Assembly: GCF_000980885.2 (NCBI RefSeq)
Contig: NZ_LBDA02000069.1
Span: 1-38,911 of the forward strand
Direction of reading: 5' to 3'
DNA length: 38,911 nt
DNA from: Streptomyces malaysiense
GTDB lineage: Bacteria > Actinomycetota > Actinomycetes > Streptomycetales > Streptomycetaceae
Shown piece by piece: positions 18,182 to 25,984 of this stretch (positions are counted from its first letter, which is position 1; each line of letters starts with the position of its first letter). The notes beneath the pieces are model-generated. The model was given only the letters and a program-made list of their open reading frames with translations. It had not been told where the DNA came from and ran no database searches. Both the position numbers and the translations under genes were made by a program.

Positions 18182-18210
18182 TTGACACCACTGATGTGAA
18201 CCGTTGTCCT
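18182..18210 (+). promoter_or_regulatory. plus-strand promoter, TTGACA-17-TGTCCT
   Basis: A perfect -35 (18182-18187) and a weak -10 (18205-18210) have a 17-base spacer. It would drive the dioxygenase gene with a leader of about 235 bases, or a longer product if translation begins at the in-frame GTG at 18267. Confidence 0.5.
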
Positions 18211-18452
18211 AGGGGGCATGCTCGCGAACTCGGTACCCACCTCGACCCGCACCGCCGGGTCCCACGGTGCTGTCCGGGCCCGCTGTAGCTGTTGTCGCTG
18301 TTCCAGCTGTTGAGCCGGCCCCTTCCTCCTTCTCCCGGGTCTCCGCTCCGGCTGTCGCCGACGCCCCGCCCCCGCGCGGCTCGGTCGTCCTTCCCTCGCA
18401 GCCCCTTTCGCCGGGCTCCCATCTCTTCTCCGCCGAGGAACCAGCACACCCC

Positions 18453-18971
18453 ATGAACAGCGACAACGACCTCCAGATCGCCGGTGACCCGCTCGAAGTC
18501 CCGCATCTGCTCCAGCCGCCGCGCGAGCACCCGGCCACCGTCGCCGAGTTCGCCGGCCTGGCCCGCGCCATCGCCGCCGACCGCGCCCAGTGGGCGGAAC
18601 TGGTCCGCTACGACGCCACGACCCGCTGGTACCACCGGCTGCGCACCGGCCCCGGTTACGAGGTCTGGCTGCTGTCCTGGGTGCCGGGGCAGGGCACCGG
18701 ACGGCACGACCACGGGCGCTCCTCCGGCGTCCTCACCGTCCTGGAGGGCACGCTCACCGAGCACACCCGGCGCGGTGCCAGGACGCTCGCGCCCGGCGCG
18801 CAACACGTGTTCGCGCCGGGGTACGCGCACGAGGTCGTCAACGACGCGCTGGAACCGGCGGTCAGCCTGCACATCTACTACCCGGGTCTTACCGAGATGC
18901 CCATGCACCCCGCGGCGCACGCCGGGGCGCATGCCGCTCTCTCCTGCGAGGCGCGTCCGGTGACTGCCTGA
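18453..18971 (+). CDS. cysteine dioxygenase-type thiol dioxygenase
   Basis: A 172-residue cupin iron enzyme, expected to oxidise cysteine to cysteine sulfinate. The metal ligands are His85 and His87 in GRHDHGRSSG and His126 in APGYAHEVVN. SLHIYYP carries His140 and Tyr142, matching His155 and Tyr157 of mammalian CDO. The Cys that crosslinks to that Tyr in mammals is Gly92 here, as in other bacterial members, so no Cys-Tyr cofactor can form. The ATG at 18453 has GAGGAA 12 bases upstream. The frame is open to a GTG at 18267, but those 62 residues look non-homologous. A related thiol such as 3-mercaptopropionate could be the true substrate. Confidence 0.88.
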   Translation: MNSDNDLQIAGDPLEVPHLLQPPREHPATVAEFAGLARAIAADRAQWAELVRYDATTRWYHRLRTGPGYEVWLLSWVPGQGTGRHDHGRSSGVLTVLEGTLTEHTRRGARTLAPGAQHVFAPGYAHEVVNDALEPAVSLHIYYPGLTEMPMHPAAHAGAHAALSCEARPVTA

Positions 18972-19005
18972 CGCGATGTCGGAGCCTCCTGCAAGACTGG
19001 TTCCC

Positions 19006-19965
19006 ATGCGCATTGTGGTTCTGGCAGGCGGTATCGGTGGTGCACGGTTCCTGCGTGGTCTCAAGCAGGCCGCGCCGGACGCGGACGTCACGGTGATCGG
19101 CAACACCGGCGACGACATCCACCTCTTCGGGCTGAAGGTCTGCCCGGACCTCGACACGGTGATGTACACGCTGGGTGGCGGCATCAACGAGGAGCAGGGC
19201 TGGGGGCGGTCCGAGGAGACCTTCCATCTCAAGGAGGAACTGGCGGCCTACGGAGTCGGCCCCGAGTGGTTCGGGCTCGGCGACCGGGACTTCGCCACGC
19301 ACATCGTGCGGACGCAGATGCTCGGCGCCGGCTATCCGCTGAGCGCGGTCACCGCGGCACTGTGCGACCGGTGGAAGCCGGGCGTGAAGCTGATCCCGAT
19401 GACCGACGACCGGGTGGAGACGCATGTGGCCGTCGAGGTCGACGGCGAGCGCAAGGCGGTCCACTTCCAGGAGTACTGGGTGCGGATGCGGGCCGGCGTG
19501 CCCGCCGAGGCCGTGGTCCCGGTCGGCGCCGAGAACTCCAAGCCGGCCCCCGGCGTCCTGGAGGCGATCGCCGAGGCGGACGTCATCCTCTTCCCTCCGT
19601 CCAACCCGGTCGTGTCCATCGGCACGATCCTCGCGGTCCCGGGCATCCGGGAGGCCATCGCGGACGCGGGCGTGCCCGTGGTCGGCCTGTCCCCCATCGT
19701 CGGCGACGCGCCGGTGCGCGGGATGGCCGACAAGGTGCTCGCCGCGGTCGGCGTCCGGTCCACGGCCGCCGCCGTCGCCGAGCACTACGGCTCGGGCCTG
19801 CTGGACGGCTGGCTGGTCGACACCGTGGACGCGGCGGTGGTCGAGCGCGTGGAGGCCGACGGCATCCGCTGCCGGGCCGTGCCCCTGATGATGACCGACC
19901 TCGCCGCGACCGCGCAGATGGCGCGGGAGGCGCTGACACTGGCCGAGGAGGTGCGGGGCGCGTGA
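19006..19965 (+). CDS. fbiA: 2-phospho-L-lactate transferase / F420 biosynthesis protein FbiA (CofD family)
   Basis: A 319-residue enzyme that joins the 2-phospho-lactate (or phosphoenolpyruvate) moiety to the deazaflavin Fo, giving (dehydro-)F420-0. The first residues, MRIVVLAGGIGGARFLRGL, are the CofD signature; GNTGDDIHLFGLKVCPDLDT and FPPSNPVVSIGTILAVPGI are further family motifs. The ATG at 19006 matches the family start; one at 18976 would add 10 residues. Neither has a ribosome site, and AAGACT ends 7 bases before 19006, suggesting a leaderless message. Its TGA overlaps the GTG of fbiB. Confidence 0.97.
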   Translation: MRIVVLAGGIGGARFLRGLKQAAPDADVTVIGNTGDDIHLFGLKVCPDLDTVMYTLGGGINEEQGWGRSEETFHLKEELAAYGVGPEWFGLGDRDFATHIVRTQMLGAGYPLSAVTAALCDRWKPGVKLIPMTDDRVETHVAVEVDGERKAVHFQEYWVRMRAGVPAEAVVPVGAENSKPAPGVLEAIAEADVILFPPSNPVVSIGTILAVPGIREAIADAGVPVVGLSPIVGDAPVRGMADKVLAAVGVRSTAAAVAEHYGSGLLDGWLVDTVDAAVVERVEADGIRCRAVPLMMTDLAATAQMAREALTLAEEVRGA

Positions 19966-21284
19966 GCGTGGACCGCGCGGAGCGTCCCGCGTTCCAGGTC
20001 TGGGCCCCGGCCGGGCTGCCCGAGGTACAGCGGGGCGACGACCTCGCCAAGCTGATCGCCGTCGCCGAGCCCGCCCTGGCCGACGGGGACGTGGTGGTCG
20101 TCACCTCCAAGATCGTCTCCAAGGCGGAGGGCCGGGTCGTCCGGGCCACCGACCGGGAGGCCGCGATCGACGCGGAGACCGTGCGGGTGGTGGCCCGCCG
20201 GGGCACCCTGCGGATCGTGGAGAACCGGCAGGGCCTGGTCATGGCCGCGGCCGGGGTCGACGCCTCGAACACCCCCGCCGGGACCGTGCTGTTGCTGCCC
20301 GAGGACCCGGACGCGTCCGCCCGCGCCATCCGCGACGGCCTGCGCGACGCCCTCGGGGTCGAGGTCGGGGTCATCGTCAGTGACACCTTCGGGCGGCCCT
20401 GGCGCGCGGGCCTCACGGACGTGGCGATCGGCGCCGCCGGGGTGCGGGTGCTGGACGATCTGCGCGGGGGCACGGACGCGTACGGCAACCCGCTCAGCGC
20501 CACCGTGGTGGCCACGGCGGACGAACTGGCCGCCGCCGGTGACCTGGTCAAGGGCAAGGCCGAGGGGCGGCCGGTCGCGGTGGTGCGCGGCCTGCCCCAG
20601 GTGGTGGAACGGGGCGGCGAGGCGGGCACGGGCGCGCGGGCGCTGGTGCGTGCCGCCGCCGACGACATGTTCCGGCTCGGCACCTCCGAGGCGGTCCGCG
20701 AGGCCGTGACCCTGAGGCGCACCGTGCGGGCGTTCACCGACGAGCCGGTGGACCCGGGTTCGGTACGGCGGGCGGTGGCGGCGGCCGTGACGGCGCCCGC
20801 ACCGCACCACACCACGCCCTGGCGGTTCGTGCTGCTGGAGTCGGCGCGGTCGCGCGGCCGGCTGCTGGACGCGATGCGGGACGCCTGGATCGCCGACCTG
20901 CGCCGGGACGGCAAGGCCGAGGAGTCCGTCGCCAAGCGGGTCCGGCGAGGCGACGTGCTGCGCGACGCCCCCTGTCTCGTGGTGCCGTGCCTCGTCATGG
21001 ACGGCTCGCACCACTACGGGGACGCGCGGCGCGACGGTGCCGAGCGGGAGATGTTCGTCGTCGCCATGGGCGCGGGCGTGCAGAACTTCCTGGTGGCGCT
21101 GGCCGGGGAGCGCCTCGGCTCGGCCTGGGTGTCGTCCACGATGTTCTGCCGGGACGTGGTGCGCGAGACGCTCGCCCTGCCCCCGGAGTGGGACCCGATG
21201 GGCGCGGTCGCGATCGGGCATCCGGCCGAGGCGCCGCGGCCTCGGGCCGAGCGGGACGCGGAGTCGTTCATCGAGGTGCGATGA
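19962..21284 (+). CDS. fbiB: bifunctional F420-0:gamma-glutamyl ligase / flavin reductase FbiB
   Basis: A 440-residue two-domain protein. Residues 1 to about 240 are the CofE ligase that adds the poly-glutamate tail of F420 (VVVVTSKIVSKAEGR, VIVSDTFGRPWRAGLTDVAI). From about 245 on, a nitroreductase-like FMN domain (LRRTVRAFTDEPVDPG, HHTTPWRFVLLES, VSSTMFCRDVVRETL) corresponds to the dehydro-F420-0 reductase of actinobacterial FbiB. The GTG at 19962 overlaps the fbiA stop as GTGA, with GGAGG 9 bases upstream, so translation is coupled. Confidence 0.96.
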   Translation: MSVDRAERPAFQVWAPAGLPEVQRGDDLAKLIAVAEPALADGDVVVVTSKIVSKAEGRVVRATDREAAIDAETVRVVARRGTLRIVENRQGLVMAAAGVDASNTPAGTVLLLPEDPDASARAIRDGLRDALGVEVGVIVSDTFGRPWRAGLTDVAIGAAGVRVLDDLRGGTDAYGNPLSATVVATADELAAAGDLVKGKAEGRPVAVVRGLPQVVERGGEAGTGARALVRAAADDMFRLGTSEAVREAVTLRRTVRAFTDEPVDPGSVRRAVAAAVTAPAPHHTTPWRFVLLESARSRGRLLDAMRDAWIADLRRDGKAEESVAKRVRRGDVLRDAPCLVVPCLVMDGSHHYGDARRDGAEREMFVVAMGAGVQNFLVALAGERLGSAWVSSTMFCRDVVRETLALPPEWDPMGAVAIGHPAEAPRPRAERDAESFIEVR

Positions 21285-21360
21285 GAGGCGGACGGGGGGC
21301 CTAGTCTCGTAGGACGGCACCGGCGGCACCGGCCGCACCGGCAATCCGAGGATCTGATCC

Positions 21361-22392
21361 GTGGCAGGACGTTTCGTTCAGCGGCCCACGCGCACGACGG
21401 TGCGCGGCGGGCGGACCGGCGTGTCCGCGGGCGGTACGGATGGTGCGGCCGGGATACCGCGGCAGGCCGCGGTGCCCCCGCGGATGCGGAGGTGGGTGCC
21501 CGAGGGACCCCTCGATCTCGGTCTGGTGCTCGGGCCGCTACGGCGCGGGCCCGGCGATCCGACGTTCCGGGCCACGGCGGACGGGTCCGTGTGGCGGGCC
21601 TGCCGCACCCCGGCTGGGCCCGGCACGCTGCGGGTACGGGCGGACGGCGGTGAGGTGCTCGGCGAGGCGTGGGGGCCGGGGGCGCGGTGGCTGCTCGACG
21701 GTCTGCCCGCGTTGCTCGGGGCGTCCGACGATCCGGAGGCGTTCGTGCCCCGGCACCGGGTGGTGGCGCTGGCGCGGCACCGGCGGCCGGGGCTGCGGCT
21801 CACCCGGACCGGACTGGTGCTGGAGTCGCTGATCCCGTCGGTGCTGGAGCAGAAGGTCACGGCGGATGAGGCGTACCGGGCGTGGCGGTTGCTGGTACGG
21901 CGGTTCGGCGAGCCCGCGCCGGGACCGGCCGGGCTCGGCGAGCGGCCGATGTTCGTCATGCCTGCGGCGCGGACGTGGGCGCTGGTTCCCTCCTGGGAGT
22001 GGCATCGCGCCGGGGTCGACGACAAGCGCGCGTCCACGATCCTGCGGGCCGTCCGGGTGGCCCCGCGGCTGGAGCAGGCGGTGGGGATGCCGGCGGCGGA
22101 GGCTCGGGCGCGGCTGGAGGTCGTACCGGGGGTTGGGGTGTGGACGTCGGCGGAGGTGGTGCAGCGCAGTCACGGGGCGGCGGACGAGGTGACGGTCGGG
22201 GATCTGCATCTGCCGGGGATCGTGGGATGGGCGCTGGCGGGTGACCGGCACGCGGACGACTCCGAGATGCTCCGTCTGCTGGAGCCCTACGCCGGTCAAC
22301 GGCACCGGGCCGCCCGCCTGATCCTCCTGAGCGGCGTGGCACCGGCCCGGCGCGTCCCGAAGATGCCCCGCGTGGACATCGGGTCGCTCTGA
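21361..22392 (+). CDS. AlkA-type DNA-3-methyladenine glycosylase
   Basis: A 343-residue HhH-GPD base-excision glycosylase. The N-terminal 40 residues are basic and disordered. An AlkA-like beta domain follows (LDLGLVLGPLRRGPGDPTFR), then the helical domain with SLIPSVLEQKVTADEAYRAW, the hairpin and Gly-rich turn VVPGVGVWTSAEVVQRS (about 254-270) and the catalytic Asp281 in VTVGDLHLPG. No Ada methyltransferase domain is fused. The GTG at 21361 follows GAGGAT. It lies 76 bases after fbiB and may be cotranscribed; it ends against manC at a strong terminator. Confidence 0.88.
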   Translation: MAGRFVQRPTRTTVRGGRTGVSAGGTDGAAGIPRQAAVPPRMRRWVPEGPLDLGLVLGPLRRGPGDPTFRATADGSVWRACRTPAGPGTLRVRADGGEVLGEAWGPGARWLLDGLPALLGASDDPEAFVPRHRVVALARHRRPGLRLTRTGLVLESLIPSVLEQKVTADEAYRAWRLLVRRFGEPAPGPAGLGERPMFVMPAARTWALVPSWEWHRAGVDDKRASTILRAVRVAPRLEQAVGMPAAEARARLEVVPGVGVWTSAEVVQRSHGAADEVTVGDLHLPGIVGWALAGDRHADDSEMLRLLEPYAGQRHRAARLILLSGVAPARRVPKMPRVDIGSL

Positions 22393-22413
22393 GCCGCGGC
22401 GCCGCCACACACG

Positions 22414-22446
22414 GCGACCGGGACGAGCCCCGCTCGACCCGGTCGC
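22414..22446. terminator. bidirectional terminator hairpin
   Basis: GCGACCGGG (22414-22422) pairs with CCCGGTCGC (22438-22446); after an A/A mismatch CGAG pairs with CTCG around a 5-base loop. It sits between the converging glycosylase and manC genes. Confidence 0.8.
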
Positions 22447-22455
22447 ACCGCTCCC

Positions 22456-23538
22456 CTACTGGTCGGAGGAGAACCGCACCGCACCCGCCGGGATACGCGC
22501 GTCGCACCACACCCGGGCCCCGTCGCGCAGCTCGTTGTCGGGGCCGACGACCGCCCCGTCGCCGATGACCGTGCCGGTGAGCACGGAGCGGGTGCCGACG
22601 CGGGCGCGGGCGCCGATGAGGGAGTCGGTGATGACCGCGCCGGGCTCGATGACCGCGCCCGGCAGGATCGTCGAGCCGAAGACCCGCGCGCCCCGCGCGA
22701 CGAACGCGCCCTCCCCCACGACCGTGCCCCCGGTCAGCTTCGCGTCCGGCGCCACCTGGGCCGTCGGCAGCACCAGCCGGTCACCGCAGCGCCCCGGCAC
22801 CGCGGGCGACGGCGCGCGCCCGAGCACCAGGTCGGCCGAGCCGCGCACGAACGCGGCCGGGGTGCCGAGGTCCAGCCAGTACGTGGAGTCGACCATGCCC
22901 TGGAGATGCGCCCCCGCGGCCAGCAGTTCGGGGAACGTCTCGCGCTCCACCGACACCGGCCGGCCCGCCGGGATCGCGTCGATGACCGAGCGCCGGAAGA
23001 CGTACGCCCCCGCGTTGATCTGGTCGGTGACGATCTCCTCCGGCGTCTGCGGCTTCTCCAGGAACGCCAGGACCCGGCCCGTCCCGTCGGTCGGCACCAG
23101 ACCGTAGGCACGGGGGTCGGACACCTTCGTCAGGTGCAGCGAGACGTCCGCGCCCGACGACTGGTGGGTGTCGACGAGGGCCTGGATGTCCAGGCCCGTC
23201 AGGATGTCCCCGTTGAAGATCAGCACCGGCTCGTCCGGGCCGGAGCACAGCCGCGAGGCGACGTTGCGGATCGCCCCGCCCGTGCCGAGGGGCTCCTCCT
23301 CGGTGACGTACTCGAGGTGGAGGCCCAGCGCCGAGCCGTCGCCGAAGTACGGCTCGAAGACCTCGGCCAGATAGCTGGTGGCAAGGACGATGTGCTCGAC
23401 GCCCGCCGCTCTCGCCCTCGCCAGCTGGTGGGTGAGGAACGGCACGCCCGCGGCCCTGACCATGGGCTTGGGCGTGTGCACGGTGAGCGGGCGCAGCCGG
23501 GTGCCTTTGCCGCCGACCAGGAGGATCGCTTCTGTCAC
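22456..23538 (-). CDS. manC: mannose-1-phosphate guanylyltransferase (GDP-mannose pyrophosphorylase)
   Basis: A 360-residue nucleotidyltransferase that makes GDP-mannose from mannose-1-phosphate and GTP. The signature GGKGTRLRPLTVHTPKPMV lies at the N-terminus, EEEPLGTGGAIRNV and FNGDILTGLDIQAL (Mg-binding Asp) follow, and FLEKPQTPEE is typical. From about residue 240 a left-handed beta-helix of hexapeptide repeats follows (VGEGAFVARGARVFGSTILP, VIEPGAVITDSLIGARARVG). The GTG at 23538 is chosen because the signature must begin within a few residues; AGGAAG lies 14 bases upstream. Specificity for mannose comes from the presence of manA and manB; another NDP-sugar remains possible. Confidence 0.9.
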   Translation of the reverse strand: MTEAILLVGGKGTRLRPLTVHTPKPMVRAAGVPFLTHQLARARAAGVEHIVLATSYLAEVFEPYFGDGSALGLHLEYVTEEEPLGTGGAIRNVASRLCSGPDEPVLIFNGDILTGLDIQALVDTHQSSGADVSLHLTKVSDPRAYGLVPTDGTGRVLAFLEKPQTPEEIVTDQINAGAYVFRRSVIDAIPAGRPVSVERETFPELLAAGAHLQGMVDSTYWLDLGTPAAFVRGSADLVLGRAPSPAVPGRCGDRLVLPTAQVAPDAKLTGGTVVGEGAFVARGARVFGSTILPGAVIEPGAVITDSLIGARARVGTRSVLTGTVIGDGAVVGPDNELRDGARVWCDARIPAGAVRFSSDQ

Positions 23539-23707
23539 CTGTCGTCTCTGCTTCCTGCCGGGACCGGCCGAACTGACTCGTTCTACTCGTATCGGCCGGT
23601 CAGTGTATGCAGACCGTAGCGACGGAGGCCGTGACGGCCACGCGGTTTGCCGTGAGACGGGTGTGAGATCAGTGAGAGACGCGCCCCCCTCGCGCGCCTT
23701 CGCGCGC

Positions 23708-23713
23708 GTACCC
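23708..23713 (+). promoter_or_regulatory. -10 element for a leaderless transcript
   Basis: TACCCT is followed by 8 bases and then the GTG start at 23722. There is no ribosome binding site in the gap, so the RNA may begin at or next to the start codon. Confidence 0.5.
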
Positions 23714-23721
23714 TGTGCCGG

Positions 23722-24468
23722 GTGAACGCCACCGATCGCACCCCCGCCGACCTGCTGACTTCCGCCCTCGCCGCGGATCCCGGCCGCCCGCTGGTGACCT
23801 TCTACGACGATGCCACGGGCGAACGCGTCGAACTCTCGGTCGCCACCTTCGCCAACTGGGTGGCCAAGACCGCGAACCTCCTCCAGGGCGACCTCTCCGT
23901 GGAACCCGGCGACCGGGTCGCGCTGCTGCTGCCCGCGCACTGGCAGACGGCGGTGTGGCTGCTGGCCTGTGCCTCGGTGGGCGCGATCGCGGACGTGGCC
24001 GGGGACCCGGCGGCGGCCGACGTGGCCGTCAGCGGTCCGGACGCGCTGGAGGCGGCGCGGGCGTGCCGGGGCGAGCGGGTGGCGCTGGCCCTGCGGCCGC
24101 TCGGCGGCAGGTTCCCGCAGCCGCCGCAGGGGTTCCTCGACTACGCCGTGGAGGTGCCGGGCCAGGGCGACCGGTTCGCGTCGCCGTACGGCGGGGAGTC
24201 GGCGCTGATCGTGGCCGGAGCGGAGTTCAGCGGGGCCGAGGTCGTGCAGAAGGCCCTCGCCGACTCGGCCGGGCTGGAGCTGACGGGGCCTGGGTCGCGG
24301 CTGCTGTCGGGGATGCCGTACGACACCTGGGAGGGACTCAGCGCGGGACTGTTCGCGCCGCTGGCCAGTGGCGGGTCCGTGGTGCTCTGCCGGAATCTGG
24401 ACCGGCTGGACGAGGAGTCGCTGGCGAAGCGGATCGAGAGCGAGAAGGTGACGGCGGTACGGCGATGA
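23722..24468 (+). CDS. TIGR03089-type protein, truncated AMP-binding (acyl-CoA synthetase-like) domain
   Basis: A 248-residue protein resembling only the first part of an AMP-dependent synthetase: TFYDDATGERVELSVATFAN, VEPGDRVALLLPAHWQTAVW (typical of the N-terminal subdomain) and later SLAKRIESEKVTAVRR at the very end. The ATP-binding P-loop (SGTTG-type) and the C-terminal lysine domain are absent, so it should not be an active synthetase. Actinobacteria keep this short form next to an LCP gene (as in mycobacteria), so it is a family, not a local truncation. The GTG at 23722 is supported by the family N-terminus. Confidence 0.85.
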   Translation: MNATDRTPADLLTSALAADPGRPLVTFYDDATGERVELSVATFANWVAKTANLLQGDLSVEPGDRVALLLPAHWQTAVWLLACASVGAIADVAGDPAAADVAVSGPDALEAARACRGERVALALRPLGGRFPQPPQGFLDYAVEVPGQGDRFASPYGGESALIVAGAEFSGAEVVQKALADSAGLELTGPGSRLLSGMPYDTWEGLSAGLFAPLASGGSVVLCRNLDRLDEESLAKRIESEKVTAVRR

Positions 24469-24540
24469 GCCCGGCCCGGGTAGGGCCGTGCCCCCTCTTG
24501 GAGTAGTACAGGGCGCCTCCCCTCACCTCTCCGCCTCATT

Positions 24541-24573
24541 GTCGTAGGAGTACCGAGGAGCACCTCCTACGAC
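24541..24573 (+). promoter_or_regulatory. perfect 10-base inverted repeat before the first LCP gene
   Basis: GTCGTAGGAG (24541-24550) pairs with CTCCTACGAC (24564-24573), loop of 13 bases, ending 16 bases before the GTG at 24590. It may be the terminator of the preceding gene or a leader structure acting on translation of the LCP gene. Confidence 0.65.
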
Positions 24574-24589
24574 GGCGAGGCCTTGCACC

Positions 24590-25753
24590 GTGACCCACTC
24601 ACCTCCCCCCGCCGACGGGTCGTCCGCGACCGGGGCGGGGCTCGTGCGGCGGCGCCGGCGGCGGTGGGCCAAGGGGGCGGGGCTCGGGGCGGCGATCCTG
24701 GTCGCGGCGGCCGTCGGGGCGGGGTGGGCGGCGTACGCCCGGCTCAGTGCCAATATCCGGCCCGACGGCGCGGCGGCCGCCGAGCTCGACCGGTACGCGC
24801 ACGAGCGGCCCGCGGTCGTGGCGCCCGGGGCGCGGAACATCCTGCTGATCGGATCCGACAGCCGGGCCGGCGACGGCAACGGCCGCTACGGGAGGGACCT
24901 GGGCAGCCGGCGCTCGGACACGACGATCCTGCTGCACCTGGCGGCGGACCGGCGCAGCGCCACCGCCGTGTCCCTCCCCCGGGACCTGATGGTGGACATC
25001 CCGGACTGCCTCCGGGGCGACGGCACCCGGGGCCGGCCGGTGTTCGCGATGTTCAACCACGCCTTCGAGCTGGGCGGTTCGGCATGCACGGTGCGGACCG
25101 TCGAGAAGCTGACGGGCATCCGCGTCGACCACCACGTGGTCGTGGACTTCAGTGGGTTCAAGGACATGGTGGACGCCGTCGGCGGGGTGCGGGTCTGCCT
25201 GAAGGAACCCATCGACGACAAGGCGGCGAAGCTCAGGCTGCCAGCGGGCGAGGTCACGCTCGACGGGGAGCGGGCCCTCGGCTACGTACGGGCCCGCGAG
25301 TCGCTGGGCGACGGCAGCGACACCGGGCGGATGCGGCGCCAGCAGCGGTTCCTCGGCGCGCTGGTCACCAGGGTGCGCGGCAACGACGTACTGCTGAACC
25401 CGTTGCGGCTGTACGCCGTGCTGGACGCGGCGACCTCCTCCCTCACCACCGATCCGGGGCTGGCGGACCTGGGCGACATGTACCGACTGGTGCGGACGCT
25501 GCACGCCGTCCCCACCCGGCGCACGCAGTTCCTGACGGTGCCGAGGGAGCAGTACGTCTACGACGCCGACCGCGACCAACTCGTCGAGCCCGAAGCCGAG
25601 AAGCTCTTCGAGCGGCTGCGCACGGACCAGCCGGTGGCGGTCGCCGAACGGACGCCGGAGAAGCCGCCGGCTCCGCAAAAGGGCACGACGAGTTCCCCTT
25701 CCCCCACGCCCACCTACACCGGGACCACGGCCGCCGAGCAGGGCTGCGTGTGA
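24590..25753 (+). CDS. LCP (LytR-CpsA-Psr) family protein 1, short form
   Basis: A 387-residue membrane-anchored enzyme of the family that transfers lipid-linked glycopolymers to peptidoglycan outside the membrane. An Arg-rich N-terminus precedes a transmembrane helix (about 28-50). The LCP domain runs from about 80 to 245: NILLIGSDSRAG, RRSDTTILLHL, AVSLPRDLMVDIP, VVVDFSGFKDMVDAVGGVRV and GYVRARESLGDGSDTGRMRR, giving the conserved Arg/Asp set. There is no LytR C-terminal domain; the tail is Thr/Ser/Pro-rich and ends in Cys-Val. The GTG at 24590 has GAGG upstream. It is the first of five paralogues. Confidence 0.93.
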   Translation: MTHSPPPADGSSATGAGLVRRRRRRWAKGAGLGAAILVAAAVGAGWAAYARLSANIRPDGAAAAELDRYAHERPAVVAPGARNILLIGSDSRAGDGNGRYGRDLGSRRSDTTILLHLAADRRSATAVSLPRDLMVDIPDCLRGDGTRGRPVFAMFNHAFELGGSACTVRTVEKLTGIRVDHHVVVDFSGFKDMVDAVGGVRVCLKEPIDDKAAKLRLPAGEVTLDGERALGYVRARESLGDGSDTGRMRRQQRFLGALVTRVRGNDVLLNPLRLYAVLDAATSSLTTDPGLADLGDMYRLVRTLHAVPTRRTQFLTVPREQYVYDADRDQLVEPEAEKLFERLRTDQPVAVAERTPEKPPAPQKGTTSSPSPTPTYTGTTAAEQGCV

Positions 25754-25984
25754 GGCGTGCGCCGTGGCCGCCGGCTTCCGCCCGGAAAATGAGGCGGATT
25801 GCCCGGTTGTAGGGACGACGGATTTGTCACCGGCGTCCCTAGACGCTGAACTGGGCGGATAGTGTGAGCGATCCGGTGCACGTGGCCACGAGGTCCGACC
25901 TGGGGTCGTGCACTGTTTCAGCGAGACCCGAGCGCCTTTGAGGGGGAAGGCGCCGCGTGGCCCCGACGGAGGATTCGGACAACC

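Larger units (their letters stand above)
17777..18452. other. gene-free divergent region between whiB and the dioxygenase gene
   Basis: About 676 bases without a credible gene. It holds a whiB promoter, a plus-strand promoter, the repeats ATGTGCCCC (18086), ATGTGTCCC (18095) and ATGTGTCCC (18156), and the palindrome ATGTG-TCC-CACAT (18156-18168). GACAC at 17838-17842, near the likely whiB start point, equals the core of the WhiA binding motif. Small open frames here lack codon bias. A long regulatory region suits a developmentally controlled gene. Confidence 0.7.

Noticed and set aside
17845..18288. Small frames between whiB and the dioxygenase gene
   Set aside because: No codon bias, no ribosome site and no family resemblance; the region reads as regulatory.
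23722..24468. TIGR03089-type gene as a pseudogene of an acyl-CoA synthetase
   Set aside because: The short form has intact codon usage and is a conserved actinobacterial family of this length.
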